From Pseudobutyrivibrio ruminis (GTDB lineage: Bacteria > Bacillota > Clostridia > Lachnospirales > Lachnospiraceae): a DNA stretch of 64,000 nt. The stretch covers positions 1 through 64,000 of the forward strand of contig SVER01000012.1 in NCBI GenBank assembly GCA_015057315.1. Reading direction: 5' to 3'. The notes beneath the pieces were generated by a model. That model did no database searches and was not told the DNA's origin. It was given only the letters and a program-made list of their open reading frames with translations. The position numbers and the translations under genes were made by a program. Shown here piece after piece: positions 9,997 through 20,458 of this stretch. Position 1 is the stretch's first letter; each line of letters starts with the position of its first letter.

Positions 9997-11082
9997 TTAT
10001 TTTGCTGTAATATATCCCTGCGCCTTAAGAAGCTCAGCGCAAAGAACAGCACCACCTGCAGCACCACGAACAGTGTTGTGTGATAATCCAACAAACTTCC
10101 AGTCGTAAATGCTATCCTCTCTAATACGTCCTACAGATACGCCCATACCATTCTCGTAATCTACATCGAGGGCAACCTGAGGTCTGTTATCCTCTTCCAT
10201 GTAACGAATAAACTGCTTTGGTGCGCTAGGAAGCTGTAGCTCCTGTGGCTTGCCAGAGAAGTTATTAATTGCATCAATAAGCTGCTGCTTTGTAGGAGAC
10301 TTCTTAAACTTAACAAAAACAGCTGCTGTATGTCCGTTAAGAACTGGAACACGGATACACTGGCTTGTAATCTTTACATCATCTGCAGGTACGATTACGC
10401 CGTTTTCAATCTTACCCCAGATTCTAAGTGGCTCTTTCTCTGATTTCTCTTCCTCGCCTGAGATAAATGGGATGATATTGTGCTCCATTTCAGGCCAATC
10501 CTTAAATGTCTTACCAGCACCTGAAATAGCCTGATATGTAGTAACTACAACCTCGTAAGGCTCAAACTCTTTCCATGCTGTAAGAACTGGTGCATATGAC
10601 TGGATTGAACAGTTAGGCTTAACTGCAACGAAGCCTCTTGTTGTACCAAGTCTCTTTTTCTGGAAATCAATAATCTGCATGTGCTCTGGGTTAATTTCTG
10701 GTACTACCATAGGAACGTCAGGTGTCCATCTATGTGCAGAATTGTTTGAAACTACTGGAGTCTCTGTCTTAGCGTATGCTTCTTCAATAGCTTTAATCTC
10801 GTCCTTAGACATATCAACTGCTGAGAATACAAAATCAACTTCTTTTGCTACTTCCTCAACCTCGTTAACATTCTTTACAATGATGTCCTTAACTGCATTT
10901 GGCATTGGAGTATCCATCTTCCAACGACCACCAACTGCATCTTCATAACGCTGTCCTGCTGAACGTGGGCTGGCTGCAATAGTTGTAACCTCAAACCAAG
11001 GATGGTTCTCAAGTAGAGAAATAAATCTCTGACCAACCATACCAGTTCCACCAAGAATACCGACTCTTAATTTCTCGCTCAT
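9997..11082 (-). CDS. asd: aspartate-semialdehyde dehydrogenase
   Basis: MSEKLRVGILGGTGMVGQRFISLL, VVSNNSAHRW, PNCSIQ; ATG 11082 has GAGGAG SD. Confidence 0.92.
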   Translation of the reverse strand: MSEKLRVGILGGTGMVGQRFISLLENHPWFEVTTIAASPRSAGQRYEDAVGGRWKMDTPMPNAVKDIIVKNVNEVEEVAKEVDFVFSAVDMSKDEIKAIEEAYAKTETPVVSNNSAHRWTPDVPMVVPEINPEHMQIIDFQKKRLGTTRGFVAVKPNCSIQSYAPVLTAWKEFEPYEVVVTTYQAISGAGKTFKDWPEMEHNIIPFISGEEEKSEKEPLRIWGKIENGVIVPADDVKITSQCIRVPVLNGHTAAVFVKFKKSPTKQQLIDAINNFSGKPQELQLPSAPKQFIRYMEEDNRPQVALDVDYENGMGVSVGRIREDSIYDWKFVGLSHNTVRGAAGGAVLCAELLKAQGYITAK

Positions 11083-11141
11083 TTCAAACATCTCCTCATT
11101 TTTGTTTTTGTCACGCGGACATTTGTCCGTCATTTGAAACG

Positions 11142-11170
11142 ATTATAAACAAATCGCATAAATAATGCAA
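11142..11170 (-). promoter_or_regulatory. sigma-A-type promoter of asd
   Basis: minus strand TTGCAT-17 bp-TATAAT. Confidence 0.7.
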
Positions 11171-11195
11171 GTAGAAATTAAACAAATTTACTAAC

Positions 11196-12593
11196 CTAAT
11201 TTTCAAACAGACCAGGAACACTACTTAAGAATTCTTTACATGCGCTAATTTCCTCTTCCATAGCATTATGTCCTGGTGCTCCTACAGTAAGTCTGGTATT
11301 AACACATGTCTCCATAGAAATAGCATCATAAATATCCTCTTCAAACACTGGCGAAATAGCCTTAAGCTCAGAAAGGGACATATCATCTATGGCAATCCCC
11401 TTATCTATGCAATAAAGAACTACCTGTCCAATAATTCCATGAGCATCTCTAAATGGAACGCCGTGATTAACAAGATAATCGGCAGCATCAGTAGCATTTG
11501 TAAATCCATTTCTAGCTGATTTAGCCATATTTTCCTTGTTGAATTTAATGGTTGAAAGCATTCCATCAAAAAGTACAATTGAATCCTGAACAGTCTTCAT
11601 AGCATCAAAAGAAAGTTCCTTATCCTCTTGCATATCCTTATTATATGCAAGTGGAATACCTTTCATTGTAGTAAGAAGAGACATAAGTGCACCATATACT
11701 CTACCTGTTTTGCCTCGTACAAGCTCTGCTATATCAGGATTTTTCTTCTGTGGCATAATAGATGAGCCTGTAGAATATGCATCATCAATCTCAACATATC
11801 TGTATTCATTGCTATTCCAGATAATCACTTCCTCTGAAAAACGGGAAAGATGCATCTGAATAATAGAAAGTGCAGATAAGAATTCAATAAGATAATCTCT
11901 ATCAGAAACGCCATCCATTGAATTCAATGTAGGCCCCTCAAATTCAAGAATATCTGCTGTCATATATCTGTCTAAGGGATATGTAGTGCCTGCAAGAGCA
12001 CCAGAGCCTAGTGGACAAGACCACATAGAGGCCTTTATATTTGAAAGACGGACAATATCTCTTTTAAACATTTCAAAATACGCACCCATGTGGTGGGCAA
12101 CTGTTATAGGCTGCGCCTTCTGCAAATGGGTAAAGCCTGGCATAATTGTGTCGATATTCTCCTCCATTATGCCTACAATTGTAGTAAGTAAATGCTCAAG
12201 TGCCTTAGCTGTAGAAACGACCTGGTCTCTGGTGTAAAGCTTCATATCAAGAGCTACCTGGTCATTTCTAGAACGACCGGTATGAAGCTTTTTGCCGGCA
12301 TCACCAATTCTATCTATAAGATTTGCCTCTACAAAACTATGAACGTCCTCGTACTCAGAAGTGATTTTAAGAGTGCCGTCATTAACATCTGTCTCAATAC
12401 TATCAAGTCCTTTAAGGATTTCATCCCTTTCTGCTTCAGTGATAACACCTACGGCTGCAAGCATTCTAACATGAGCTCTGCTGCCTCTAACATCCTGCTC
12501 AAAAAGCTTCTTGTCAAAGTTAATAGAAGCGTTAAAATCATAAACCATCTGGTCTGTAGATTTGGTGAATCTACCGCCCCACAATTGTGCCAT
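11196..12593 (-). CDS. argH: argininosuccinate lyase
   Basis: MAQLWGGRFTKSTDQMVYDFNASI; signature GSSIMPQKKNPD. Confidence 0.95.
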   Translation of the reverse strand: MAQLWGGRFTKSTDQMVYDFNASINFDKKLFEQDVRGSRAHVRMLAAVGVITEAERDEILKGLDSIETDVNDGTLKITSEYEDVHSFVEANLIDRIGDAGKKLHTGRSRNDQVALDMKLYTRDQVVSTAKALEHLLTTIVGIMEENIDTIMPGFTHLQKAQPITVAHHMGAYFEMFKRDIVRLSNIKASMWSCPLGSGALAGTTYPLDRYMTADILEFEGPTLNSMDGVSDRDYLIEFLSALSIIQMHLSRFSEEVIIWNSNEYRYVEIDDAYSTGSSIMPQKKNPDIAELVRGKTGRVYGALMSLLTTMKGIPLAYNKDMQEDKELSFDAMKTVQDSIVLFDGMLSTIKFNKENMAKSARNGFTNATDAADYLVNHGVPFRDAHGIIGQVVLYCIDKGIAIDDMSLSELKAISPVFEEDIYDAISMETCVNTRLTVGAPGHNAMEEEISACKEFLSSVPGLFEN

Positions 12594-12595
12594 AA

Positions 12596-13243
12596 CTAAT
12601 CCTCCATCTTTGTTGCCTGTTTTTGTAGTTGCCTTTCATTATATGAATACACGCAGCCGCAATAGTCCTGCCTGTACATATCATATTCTCTTGAAATCTC
12701 AGTGCTTCTCTTGTAGCCTTCTCTCTTTTTAAAATCGCTATAAAGCCAATCAACTCCTAGCTCTTTTCCTATAGAAGCACCTATTTCATTAAGCACCTGA
12801 GAATCTTTCATTGGTGATATTGTAAGTGTTGTAGAAAAAAAGTCAAACCCTTTTTCTTTCGCAACTGCTGCTGTACGTCTTAATCTAAGATCATAGCATC
12901 TATGGCAGCGTTTCCCCTTTTCAGGCTCCTTTTCAAGACCTTTAGCTATTTCATAGAAGCTGCTTTTATCATAATCGCCTTCTATGAATTTAACTGGATA
13001 CTTAGTAGGAAATTCCTTAATAAAACGCTGCTGTTCCTTAACTCTGTGGTAATATTCTTCATCAGGATAAATATTAGGATTATAGTAAAATACTGTAACA
13101 TAAAAAAACTGACTTAAATATTCAATACAGTAGCTGGAGCATGGAGCACAACAGCTATGTAACAATAAAGAAGGCACTTGGCCTTCTTCAGTAAATTTAA
13201 TTATTAATTTATCTAATTCCTTTTGATAGTTAATCTTATTCAT
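12596..13243 (-). CDS. queH: epoxyqueuosine reductase QueH
   Basis: LLLHSCCAPCSSY..., KGKRCHRCYDLRLRRTA, QDYCGCVYS motifs. Confidence 0.88.
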   Translation of the reverse strand: MNKINYQKELDKLIIKFTEEGQVPSLLLHSCCAPCSSYCIEYLSQFFYVTVFYYNPNIYPDEEYYHRVKEQQRFIKEFPTKYPVKFIEGDYDKSSFYEIAKGLEKEPEKGKRCHRCYDLRLRRTAAVAKEKGFDFFSTTLTISPMKDSQVLNEIGASIGKELGVDWLYSDFKKREGYKRSTEISREYDMYRQDYCGCVYSYNERQLQKQATKMED

Positions 13244-13587
13244 TATCTATTAGCCCAAATATACAAAAATGCTGTTGCAAACACATAAATAAACACCATA
13301 AAAAGCATAAATGGTACCTGAGAAGCCATTATGCCACATACAACCTGAGCAATAAAAACAAGCCCATGAATCCAAAGTGGGATTCTGTTAAGTGTAGCTG
13401 CAAGCGCTGCCTCAAGAATAACCATCACACAGGCAATAACAGGATTAATAGAAAATGCCACTATGGAAATTACAATTGCGACAATGGCAAAAATGCCTAC
13501 AAATATAAGTGATAATAGAGGAAGATTATCCTTGGAAAAAAACTTTCCTAAATTAATTGATGCTGTATTTTTCTTCTTTGCTTCCAT
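13243..13587 (-). CDS. small polytopic membrane protein, unknown
   Basis: hydrophobic segments; stop/start overlap with queH. Confidence 0.6.
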   Translation of the reverse strand: MEAKKKNTASINLGKFFSKDNLPLLSLIFVGIFAIVAIVISIVAFSINPVIACVMVILEAALAATLNRIPLWIHGLVFIAQVVCGIMASQVPFMLFMVFIYVFATAFLYIWANR

Positions 13588-13666
13588 TATATATTTCTCC
13601 TAAAGGTTATCTTTTTTCGTACAAGTGTCATTATAATAAAAACCCTGTTTTTTCTCAACAATTTCG

Positions 13667-13695
13667 TTGATTTTTTTCTGTTAATATATTAATAT
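13667..13695 (+). promoter_or_regulatory. promoter of tRNA-Thr / potABCD
   Basis: TTGATT-17 bp-TAATAT located about 12 bp upstream of the tRNA 5' end. Confidence 0.7.
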
Positions 13696-13706
13696 TTCTA
13701 TGGTTA

Positions 13707-13779
13707 GCTCCGATAGCTCAGTTGGTAGAGCACCTCACTCGTAATGAGGGGGTCGTCAGTTCGAGTCTGATTCGGAGCT
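13707..13779 (+). tRNA. tRNA-Thr (anticodon CGT); 3' CCA not encoded
   Basis: cloverleaf: GCTCCGA/TCGGAGC acceptor, CCTCA-CTCGTAA-TGAGG anticodon arm, GTCAG-TTCGAGT-CTGAT T arm. Confidence 0.93.
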
Positions 13780-13805
13780 CTTTTTATATATAGGAGGAAA
13801 ATCTT

Positions 13806-14873
13806 TTGGAATTTATTCAATACGACCACGTTTCAAAAAGCTACGGCAAGCAGCTGGTTCTAGATGAACTAAACCTATATGTTAAGGAGAATTCCTTTGT
13901 GACCTTACTTGGTCCATCAGGCTGTGGCAAAACAACTACACTTAGATTATTAGGAGGCTTCGAAAAGCCTGATTCAGGTAAAATCTATCTTAACGGAAAC
14001 GACATCACTGCTCTACCTGCCAATCTTCGTCCAATCAATACGGTATTTCAAAAGTACGCTTTATTCCCACACATGACAATTGCAGAAAATATCGCTTTTG
14101 GATTAAAGATTCAAAAGAAGTCCAAAGAATATATTGATGACAAAATAAAATACGCCCTTAAGCTTGTTAACCTTGACGGCTTTGAAAAGCGTTCCATCGA
14201 TTCACTTTCCGGTGGACAGCAGCAGCGTATAGCCATTGCAAGAGCTATTGTTAACGAACCAAAGGTTCTTCTTTTAGATGAGCCTCTAGGTGCTCTCGAT
14301 TTAAAGCTTCGTCAGAGCATGCAGTACGAGCTTATGAAGATTAAGCAGGAGCTTGGCATTACATTTATATATGTAACCCATGATCAGGAAGAAGCTCTTA
14401 CTATGTCTGATACTATAGTTGTTATGAACCAGGGCTACATCCAGCAGATTGGAACTCCTGAGGATATATATAACGAACCTGAAAACGCCTTTGTTGCAGA
14501 TTTTATTGGTGAGAGCAATATTATAGAAGGAATCATGATTAAGGATGAACTTGTTTCATTCCTTGGTGTTCAGGTACCTTGTGTTGATAAGGGCTTTGGC
14601 ACTATGAAGCCTGTAGATGTTGTTATCCGTCCAGAGGATGTTGAGCTTGGCGAACCAGGCAAGGGCTTCATGGATGGAGTTATCACTGACTGTCTCTTTA
14701 AGGGTGTACACTACGAATTAGATGTTCAATGCGGACAGTACGAATGGCTTGTACATACAACCAAGTACTTTGAAGTTGGTCAGCATGTATCCTTGAATGT
14801 TATCCCATTCAACATTCAGATTATGAACAAGCCTGAATCTGAGGATGAGGAGGTAATGAAGGAGGATGATTAA
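13806..14873 (+). CDS. potA: spermidine/putrescine ABC transporter ATP-binding protein
   Basis: [23 protein letters not shown], PotA-type C-term; TTG start with AGGAGG. Confidence 0.92.
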   Translation: MEFIQYDHVSKSYGKQLVLDELNLYVKENSFVTLLGPSGCGKTTTLRLLGGFEKPDSGKIYLNGNDITALPANLRPINTVFQKYALFPHMTIAENIAFGLKIQKKSKEYIDDKIKYALKLVNLDGFEKRSIDSLSGGQQQRIAIARAIVNEPKVLLLDEPLGALDLKLRQSMQYELMKIKQELGITFIYVTHDQEEALTMSDTIVVMNQGYIQQIGTPEDIYNEPENAFVADFIGESNIIEGIMIKDELVSFLGVQVPCVDKGFGTMKPVDVVIRPEDVELGEPGKGFMDGVITDCLFKGVHYELDVQCGQYEWLVHTTKYFEVGQHVSLNVIPFNIQIMNKPESEDEEVMKEDD

Positions 14874-15693
14874 TAGGCTTCGTACCAGCTTCCTTGCTAT
14901 GCCTTATGCCATCTGGGTATTAATTTGTACTATCCTTCCACTATTTTATATCCTTGGATATGCAATTAATACAAGTGACGGAAGCTTTACACTTTCCAAT
15001 TTAATTGCAATTACAGACCCAGTTCACTTAAAATCACTTGGTCTGTCTATTCAGATTGCACTTATTACAACCATTATATGCCTTATTTTAGCCTACCCTG
15101 TTGCCTTGATTTTGCACAACCTTAAGATTTCCAACAAAGGGTTTATTGTATTTCTATTCATCCTTCCAATGTGGATGAATTTTATGCTTAGAATACTTGC
15201 CTGGCAAAACATATTATCAAATAACGGAATCCTTAACAGTATACTTTCTGCCCTGAGGCTTCCTACCATTCATATTCTGTATACAAAGTCTGCTGTTATA
15301 CTTGGTATGGTTTATGATTTTTTACCATATATGATTTTGCCAATCTACAATTCCTTGTCAAAGATTAATGATGAGGTAATAGAAGCAGCTTCTGACTTAG
15401 GTTCAAGCTGGCTTAACACCTTTATTAAGATTACTCTTCCACTTTCTAAGGACGGTATTATTTCTGGCATTATTATGGTATTTGTGCCTGCACTTTCATC
15501 CTTTGTTGTATCTAACCTGCTTGGTGGCGGTAAGGTACTTCTTATTGGTAATGTTATTGAGCAGGAATTTACACTTGCCAGAAACTGGAACTTAGGCTCA
15601 GGCCTTTCAATTATACTTATGCTATTCGTCCTTGCTTCAATGAGCGTTATGAATAAAGTGGATGATTCTGAAAATGGAGGTATGCTTATATGA
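14866..15693 (+). CDS. potB: spermidine/putrescine ABC transporter permease
   Basis: 6-TM permease, [22 protein letters not shown] motif, operon context. Confidence 0.9.
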   Translation: MINRLRTSFLAMPYAIWVLICTILPLFYILGYAINTSDGSFTLSNLIAITDPVHLKSLGLSIQIALITTIICLILAYPVALILHNLKISNKGFIVFLFILPMWMNFMLRILAWQNILSNNGILNSILSALRLPTIHILYTKSAVILGMVYDFLPYMILPIYNSLSKINDEVIEAASDLGSSWLNTFIKITLPLSKDGIISGIIMVFVPALSSFVVSNLLGGGKVLLIGNVIEQEFTLARNWNLGSGLSIILMLFVLASMSVMNKVDDSENGGMLI

Positions 15694-16475
15694 AAATTTT
15701 TAAAAAAGGCGCCTCTTATACTTACCTTGGCTTAATATTTTTGTTTTTGTATGCTCCAATCCTAGTACTTATAGTTTTATCCTTTAATAATTCTATGTCA
15801 CGTACTGTTTGGGGCGGTTTCACACTTCAATGGTACTTAAATCTGCCTAGCAACGATACTATTATGAATGCCCTTTTTACGACACTTCGTATCACCCTTA
15901 GTTCAAGCATACTTGCAACTATTCTAGGTACATCTGCTGCCATTGGTATTAACCGTATGAAAAAGCATCATGCTGCAATTATGCTTGGTGCCACCAATAT
16001 TCCGCTTTTAAATGCAGATATTGTTACAGGTATTTCTCTAATGCTTCTTTTTACCAGATTTACTTCGCTAGGAGAATTTTCTGTAGTTTTGGCTCATATA
16101 GCATTTTCAGTGCCTTATGTAATATTTAATGTATTGCCACGTCTTCAATCTATGTCAGATGCATGTATAGAGGCAGCCATGGATTTAGGGGCATCACCAG
16201 CTTATGCCTTTTACAAGGTTATCCTTCCTGAGATATTCCCTGGCGTTTTATCAGGATTTTTGATGGCATTTACTATGTCACTTGATGATTTTACCATCAC
16301 ATATTTCACCAAGGGAGCTGGTGTAAACACCCTCTCCACTATGCTTTATACCGAGCTGAGAAAGGGAATTCAGCCAGAGCTTTATGCTCTTTCTACTCTT
16401 TTGTTTTTGCTTGCATTCATTATGCTTATTGCAACAAACTTTAAGGGAATGAACAAGAAGGAGGTTGTAAGATAA
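15690..16475 (+). CDS. potC: spermidine/putrescine ABC transporter permease
   Basis: EAAMDLGASPAYAFYKVILPEI motif, operon context. Confidence 0.9.
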   Translation: MKIFKKGASYTYLGLIFLFLYAPILVLIVLSFNNSMSRTVWGGFTLQWYLNLPSNDTIMNALFTTLRITLSSSILATILGTSAAIGINRMKKHHAAIMLGATNIPLLNADIVTGISLMLLFTRFTSLGEFSVVLAHIAFSVPYVIFNVLPRLQSMSDACIEAAMDLGASPAYAFYKVILPEIFPGVLSGFLMAFTMSLDDFTITYFTKGAGVNTLSTMLYTELRKGIQPELYALSTLLFLLAFIMLIATNFKGMNKKEVVR

Positions 16476-17542
16476 TGAAAAAGAAATTATATTCATTAAT
16501 CACCATTTTTTGTCTTACTCTTACAAGCTGCTTTTCATTCACAGCCTGCGGTAATGACGCCGAAAGCGCCGACACTTTGGTAGTCTTAAATTACGGCAAA
16601 TACATTGAAGCAGATGTTCTTAAACGCTTCCAGAAAGAAACTGGTATCACTGTTAAATACGAAGAGTACGAATCCGTTGAGGATATGTATGCTAAATACA
16701 AAGCAGGCTCTATTAATTACGATGTTATCTGTACCTCAGATTACATGATTGAAACCCTTCGAAAAGAAGGTGAGCTTATTCCAATTGATTACAATTCATT
16801 ACAGAATTATAAAAATATCGACCCTGCAATTATAGAGGCCTCTGCCTCTTTTGATCCTAATCACAAGTATACTGTTCCTTACTTTTATGGTACTGTGGGA
16901 ATTCTCTATAATACTGAAAAGGTTGATGAAGAAACCGTCAGCTCCTGGAACTGTCTATGGGATCCTGAATACAAAAATCAAATCGTAATGATTAACTCTC
17001 AAAGAGATGCGTTCATGGTTCCTCTTAAAATGTTAGGGTATGATATCAACACCACAGATACAGCAAAGCTTGATGAAGCATTCGACATGCTCTGCAATGA
17101 AAAGAAATATGTATATGCATATCTTATGGATGAAACATACGAATGTATGGTTTCCGAAGACGCTGCTATGGCTGTCTGCTATTCCGGCGAAGCCGCTATG
17201 GGTATGGAATATAATGACAAGCTTGCATACGTAGTTCCTAAAGAAGGTGGAAATCTATGGGTTGATTCATGGTTTGTACCTCGCACCTGTAAACATTATG
17301 ATGCTGCCATGAAATGGATTGATTTCATGTGTGAGGAAGAGGCAGCTACCCAAAACTTTGAATATGTTTGGTACGCTACCCCCAACCTAACTGTTGCGGC
17401 AGGCATGGATGATGAAACACTTGCCGATGAAACAGTATTTCCTACCAAGGAAACACTTTCTAGGTGTGATATCTACTCTGCCTACGATGATAAAACATTA
17501 GATTACACCACCACACTTTGGAAAAAGCTTAAAGCTTACTAA
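16475..17542 (+). CDS. potD: spermidine/putrescine-binding lipoprotein
   Basis: lipobox-like FTACGN, VLNYGKYIEADVLKRFQKETGI. Confidence 0.9.
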   Translation: MKKKLYSLITIFCLTLTSCFSFTACGNDAESADTLVVLNYGKYIEADVLKRFQKETGITVKYEEYESVEDMYAKYKAGSINYDVICTSDYMIETLRKEGELIPIDYNSLQNYKNIDPAIIEASASFDPNHKYTVPYFYGTVGILYNTEKVDEETVSSWNCLWDPEYKNQIVMINSQRDAFMVPLKMLGYDINTTDTAKLDEAFDMLCNEKKYVYAYLMDETYECMVSEDAAMAVCYSGEAAMGMEYNDKLAYVVPKEGGNLWVDSWFVPRTCKHYDAAMKWIDFMCEEEAATQNFEYVWYATPNLTVAAGMDDETLADETVFPTKETLSRCDIYSAYDDKTLDYTTTLWKKLKAY

Positions 17543-18183
17543 TTAGCATAGCTTAACACATTAGTATCTTTAGAATAATAATAAAGGTTGCTAGATAATA
17601 CCTCATCCTCAGGGATATTTGTTCTGTTAACATGATCAATCATTTCTCTAAGGCTTGCAGTATCAATCTCGCAACCTTTTATTGATTTTACAACGATTAT
17701 CTCATGTATTGAGCATGGAATAATATATATGTCCGACTTAAGCTTTGCAGCAATAGCCTTCAACAAATCCTTATATAACAAAACCGCTGCTCCATAATAG
17801 CTTATACTATTACTTACAACATACAAAGGTATCTCGCTCTCCTCCTTCTTACTAATCTCAAACATACTGAAATCACCCATGTATTCCTTGATTGTAGAAA
17901 AAATTCCTCTTATTTTAACACCCATAATTCTTTGAGTATTACCACTTGCAGCAAGCATAAGCTCCGATGGGGTAGTTTCCCATAATTTAGCCTGAGCATT
18001 TGTAATAAGCACTGCTTTCTTTTCTTTACTATCCACAGTCTCAGGAATAATACGGTAGAACACAATAGCAAGATCTAAGTAATTAACATAAGGCACAGTA
18101 GATAGAAGCTCCTTATTCCTATCATGATTAATCACCTTGTAAACTATAAAGTCCTTAACATTATTAAATTGTTCATTTGCCAT
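17539..18183 (-). CDS. DUF5688-like protein
   Basis: VPYVNYLDLAIVFY, ITNAQAKLWE, IYIIPCSIHEIIVVKS motifs; start placed downstream of the recN terminator. Confidence 0.6.
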   Translation of the reverse strand: MANEQFNNVKDFIVYKVINHDRNKELLSTVPYVNYLDLAIVFYRIIPETVDSKEKKAVLITNAQAKLWETTPSELMLAASGNTQRIMGVKIRGIFSTIKEYMGDFSMFEISKKEESEIPLYVVSNSISYYGAAVLLYKDLLKAIAAKLKSDIYIIPCSIHEIIVVKSIKGCEIDTASLREMIDHVNRTNIPEDEVLSSNLYYYSKDTNVLSYAN

Positions 18184-18223
18184 AATATAAATAGGCTTAT
18201 TGGAAAAATAACGACAAAAAAGA

Positions 18224-18245
18224 ATCCGCATGTTTCCATGCGGAT
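18224..18245 (-). terminator. terminator of recN
   Basis: ATCCGCAT-ggaaac-ATGCGGAT followed by TCTTTTTT on minus strand. Confidence 0.8.
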
Positions 18246-18273
18246 ATAAATATAACAGTTGTTATAAAAATAG

Positions 18274-19953
18274 TCAAGATTGATTTTTATATTTTTTTGC
18301 TAACTCTAACATTTCTTTTGCATTTGTGAGCACTGCCTCTGTGATTGCACTACCCCCAAGCATTCTTGCAAGCTCATAGACAGTTTCATCATCATAAAGC
18401 TTCTTAATTCCAGAAATAGTATGACCGTTAGCTACGCTCTTTTCAATTAAGAAATGTGTATCAGCCATAGCTGCAATTTGAGGTAAGTGTGTAATACATA
18501 TAACCTGATGACTTTCTGCAACAGTAGAAAGCTTTTCAGAAACAGCCTGAGCCGTTCTTCCAGAAATACCTGCATCTATTTCATCAAAAATAAGTGTATC
18601 AATTCCTCCCTTTGAAGCAAGAACCGTCTTTATTGCAAGCATAATACGGCTCATTTCACCACCTGATGCAATGTCCTTAAGAGGTCTAAGTGGCTCACCA
18701 GGATTGGTACAAATTACAAATTCACCTTCATCAAAACCATCTGCAGTAAAATAGTCTAATCTTTTTAGCTCTACATCAAACTCGCTGTTAAGGAAGTTTA
18801 AATCACTCATTGCTTCCTTCATTTTTTCAGAAAGCTCTTTAGCTTTTTTCTTTCTAATATCAGAAAGCTTACCGCAAAGATTTTCAAGCTCCTTTGTAGC
18901 CTTATCTACCTTAGCCTTAAGCTCACTAAAATATTCGTCAAAAGATTCGTATTTTGCTTTCTTTTCCTGACGGGCAGCAAGCTCTTCTAAAATAATCTCA
19001 ATAGTGGCGCCATATTTGTCCTTTAGACGATTGATTTCGTTAAGTCTAAGCTCCACTTCATTAAATCTGCCTGCGTCAAAGGAAGCATCAGCCATATAGC
19101 TAGACAATTCCCTGTTAAAATCAGATATTATACTATCTGCATCATTAAGCATAGATAAAAACTCTGATGCTCTATCATCTATGGACTCAATGTATCGTAT
19201 ATCCGATATAGCAGAGCTTATAGCATCAGAAACACCGCCATCTCCTGCCATGGCTTCATGTGCTCTGCCAAAATATTCCATAGTTCTGCTAAAATTAGAA
19301 AGACGCTTATATTCATCCTCTAACTCTTCATCCTCCCCTGGCTTTAGATTAGCAGATTCAATCTCATTTATTTCATGTTCAAGAAGAACTATCTCTCGCT
19401 CCCTAGAAATATCGCTCTTTTTAGCATCCTCAAGCTCCGCTGTTAGTGCCTTGTACTGCTTATAGCATGCAGATACCTGATTCTTAAGGTCACCTATTTC
19501 ATCCTTAGCATACTCATCCAAAAGCTCCATGTGTCGCTTGGTATTAAGCAAAGACTGATGTTCCTTCTGACCATATATATCAAGAAGCAGAGCACCCACT
19601 TCTTTCATTTTGGCAGCTGGCACCTGCTCACCATTAATCTTACCAACACTTCTAGTGTCTGTAATACGACGGCTCATTATTACCTCATCATCGTATGGTT
19701 CAACATCCAGCGCTCTTAAAGCTTCCTTTGTAGCCTCATCATCAACAAGAAAAACCGCCTCAACAAAAGCCTCTGAATCAGCATCTCTAAGAAAATCCTT
19801 AGATGCCTTATCTCCAAGACTTAAATGTAGAGCTCCTAAAATAATAGATTTACCTGCTCCGGTTTCACCGGATAAGATATTGAGCCCCTTTGAAAACACT
19901 ATCTCCTCTTCATCAATAAGGGCCAAGTTTTTGACATGCAAACTTGCTAGCAT
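18274..19953 (-). CDS. recN: DNA repair protein RecN
   Basis: MLASLHVKNLALIDEEEIVFSKGLNILSGETGAGKSI; DTLIFDEIDAGISGRTAQ. Confidence 0.93.
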   Translation of the reverse strand: MLASLHVKNLALIDEEEIVFSKGLNILSGETGAGKSIILGALHLSLGDKASKDFLRDADSEAFVEAVFLVDDEATKEALRALDVEPYDDEVIMSRRITDTRSVGKINGEQVPAAKMKEVGALLLDIYGQKEHQSLLNTKRHMELLDEYAKDEIGDLKNQVSACYKQYKALTAELEDAKKSDISREREIVLLEHEINEIESANLKPGEDEELEDEYKRLSNFSRTMEYFGRAHEAMAGDGGVSDAISSAISDIRYIESIDDRASEFLSMLNDADSIISDFNRELSSYMADASFDAGRFNEVELRLNEINRLKDKYGATIEIILEELAARQEKKAKYESFDEYFSELKAKVDKATKELENLCGKLSDIRKKKAKELSEKMKEAMSDLNFLNSEFDVELKRLDYFTADGFDEGEFVICTNPGEPLRPLKDIASGGEMSRIMLAIKTVLASKGGIDTLIFDEIDAGISGRTAQAVSEKLSTVAESHQVICITHLPQIAAMADTHFLIEKSVANGHTISGIKKLYDDETVYELARMLGGSAITEAVLTNAKEMLELAKKYKNQS

Positions 19954-20002
19954 TTTATTCTCCTTTTCCGCCCGACTTACCAAAATAAAAGGATACTTGC
20001 AC

Positions 20003-20458
20003 TTACCTTTTCTCTATAACCTTCTTTAATTTTCCCATTAAAGAAACGGTATCATCTAAGCTTCTGATGGCACACATTATTGTGTCATCACCAGCAATAG
20101 AACCAACTATCTCTGGAAAATCCATGTGGTCTAGTGCTGCCGCCACAGCCATAGCCATACCAGAAACAGTTTTAACAACCAATATATTACCAGCATTATC
20201 CATAGAAATAAAACCATCTAAGAAAATGCGGATATATTTCTCATTCATATCATCATCCGTAGACCTATATGCAACATATCGAAGCTTACCTTCGCCATCT
20301 GCAATCTTTGTAAGCTTCATCTCACGGATATCTCTCGAAACAGTAGCCTGGGTTGCATTAAAGCCTGCTTCTTCAAGCCTAGCTGTAAGCTCCTCTTGGG
20401 TGCCTATTTCGTTTTTAACTATCAACTCTAAAATTTTAGCTTGTCTTTCAACCTTCAT
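20003..20458 (-). CDS. argR: arginine repressor
   Basis: ArgR HTH (TQEELTARLEEAGFNATQATVSRDIREMKL) and C-term oligomerisation/Arg domain (GSIAGDDTIM). Confidence 0.92.
   Translation of the reverse strand: MKVERQAKILELIVKNEIGTQEELTARLEEAGFNATQATVSRDIREMKLTKIADGEGKLRYVAYRSTDDDMNEKYIRIFLDGFISMDNAGNILVVKTVSGMAMAVAAALDHMDFPEIVGSIAGDDTIMCAIRSLDDTVSLMGKLKKVIEKR

Noticed and set aside
11083-11133. N-terminal extension of asd (MTDKCPRDKNKNEEMFE)
   Set aside because: Lies in the 5' UTR with a small GGACAaatgTCC hairpin; the family N-terminus and SD support the start at 11082.
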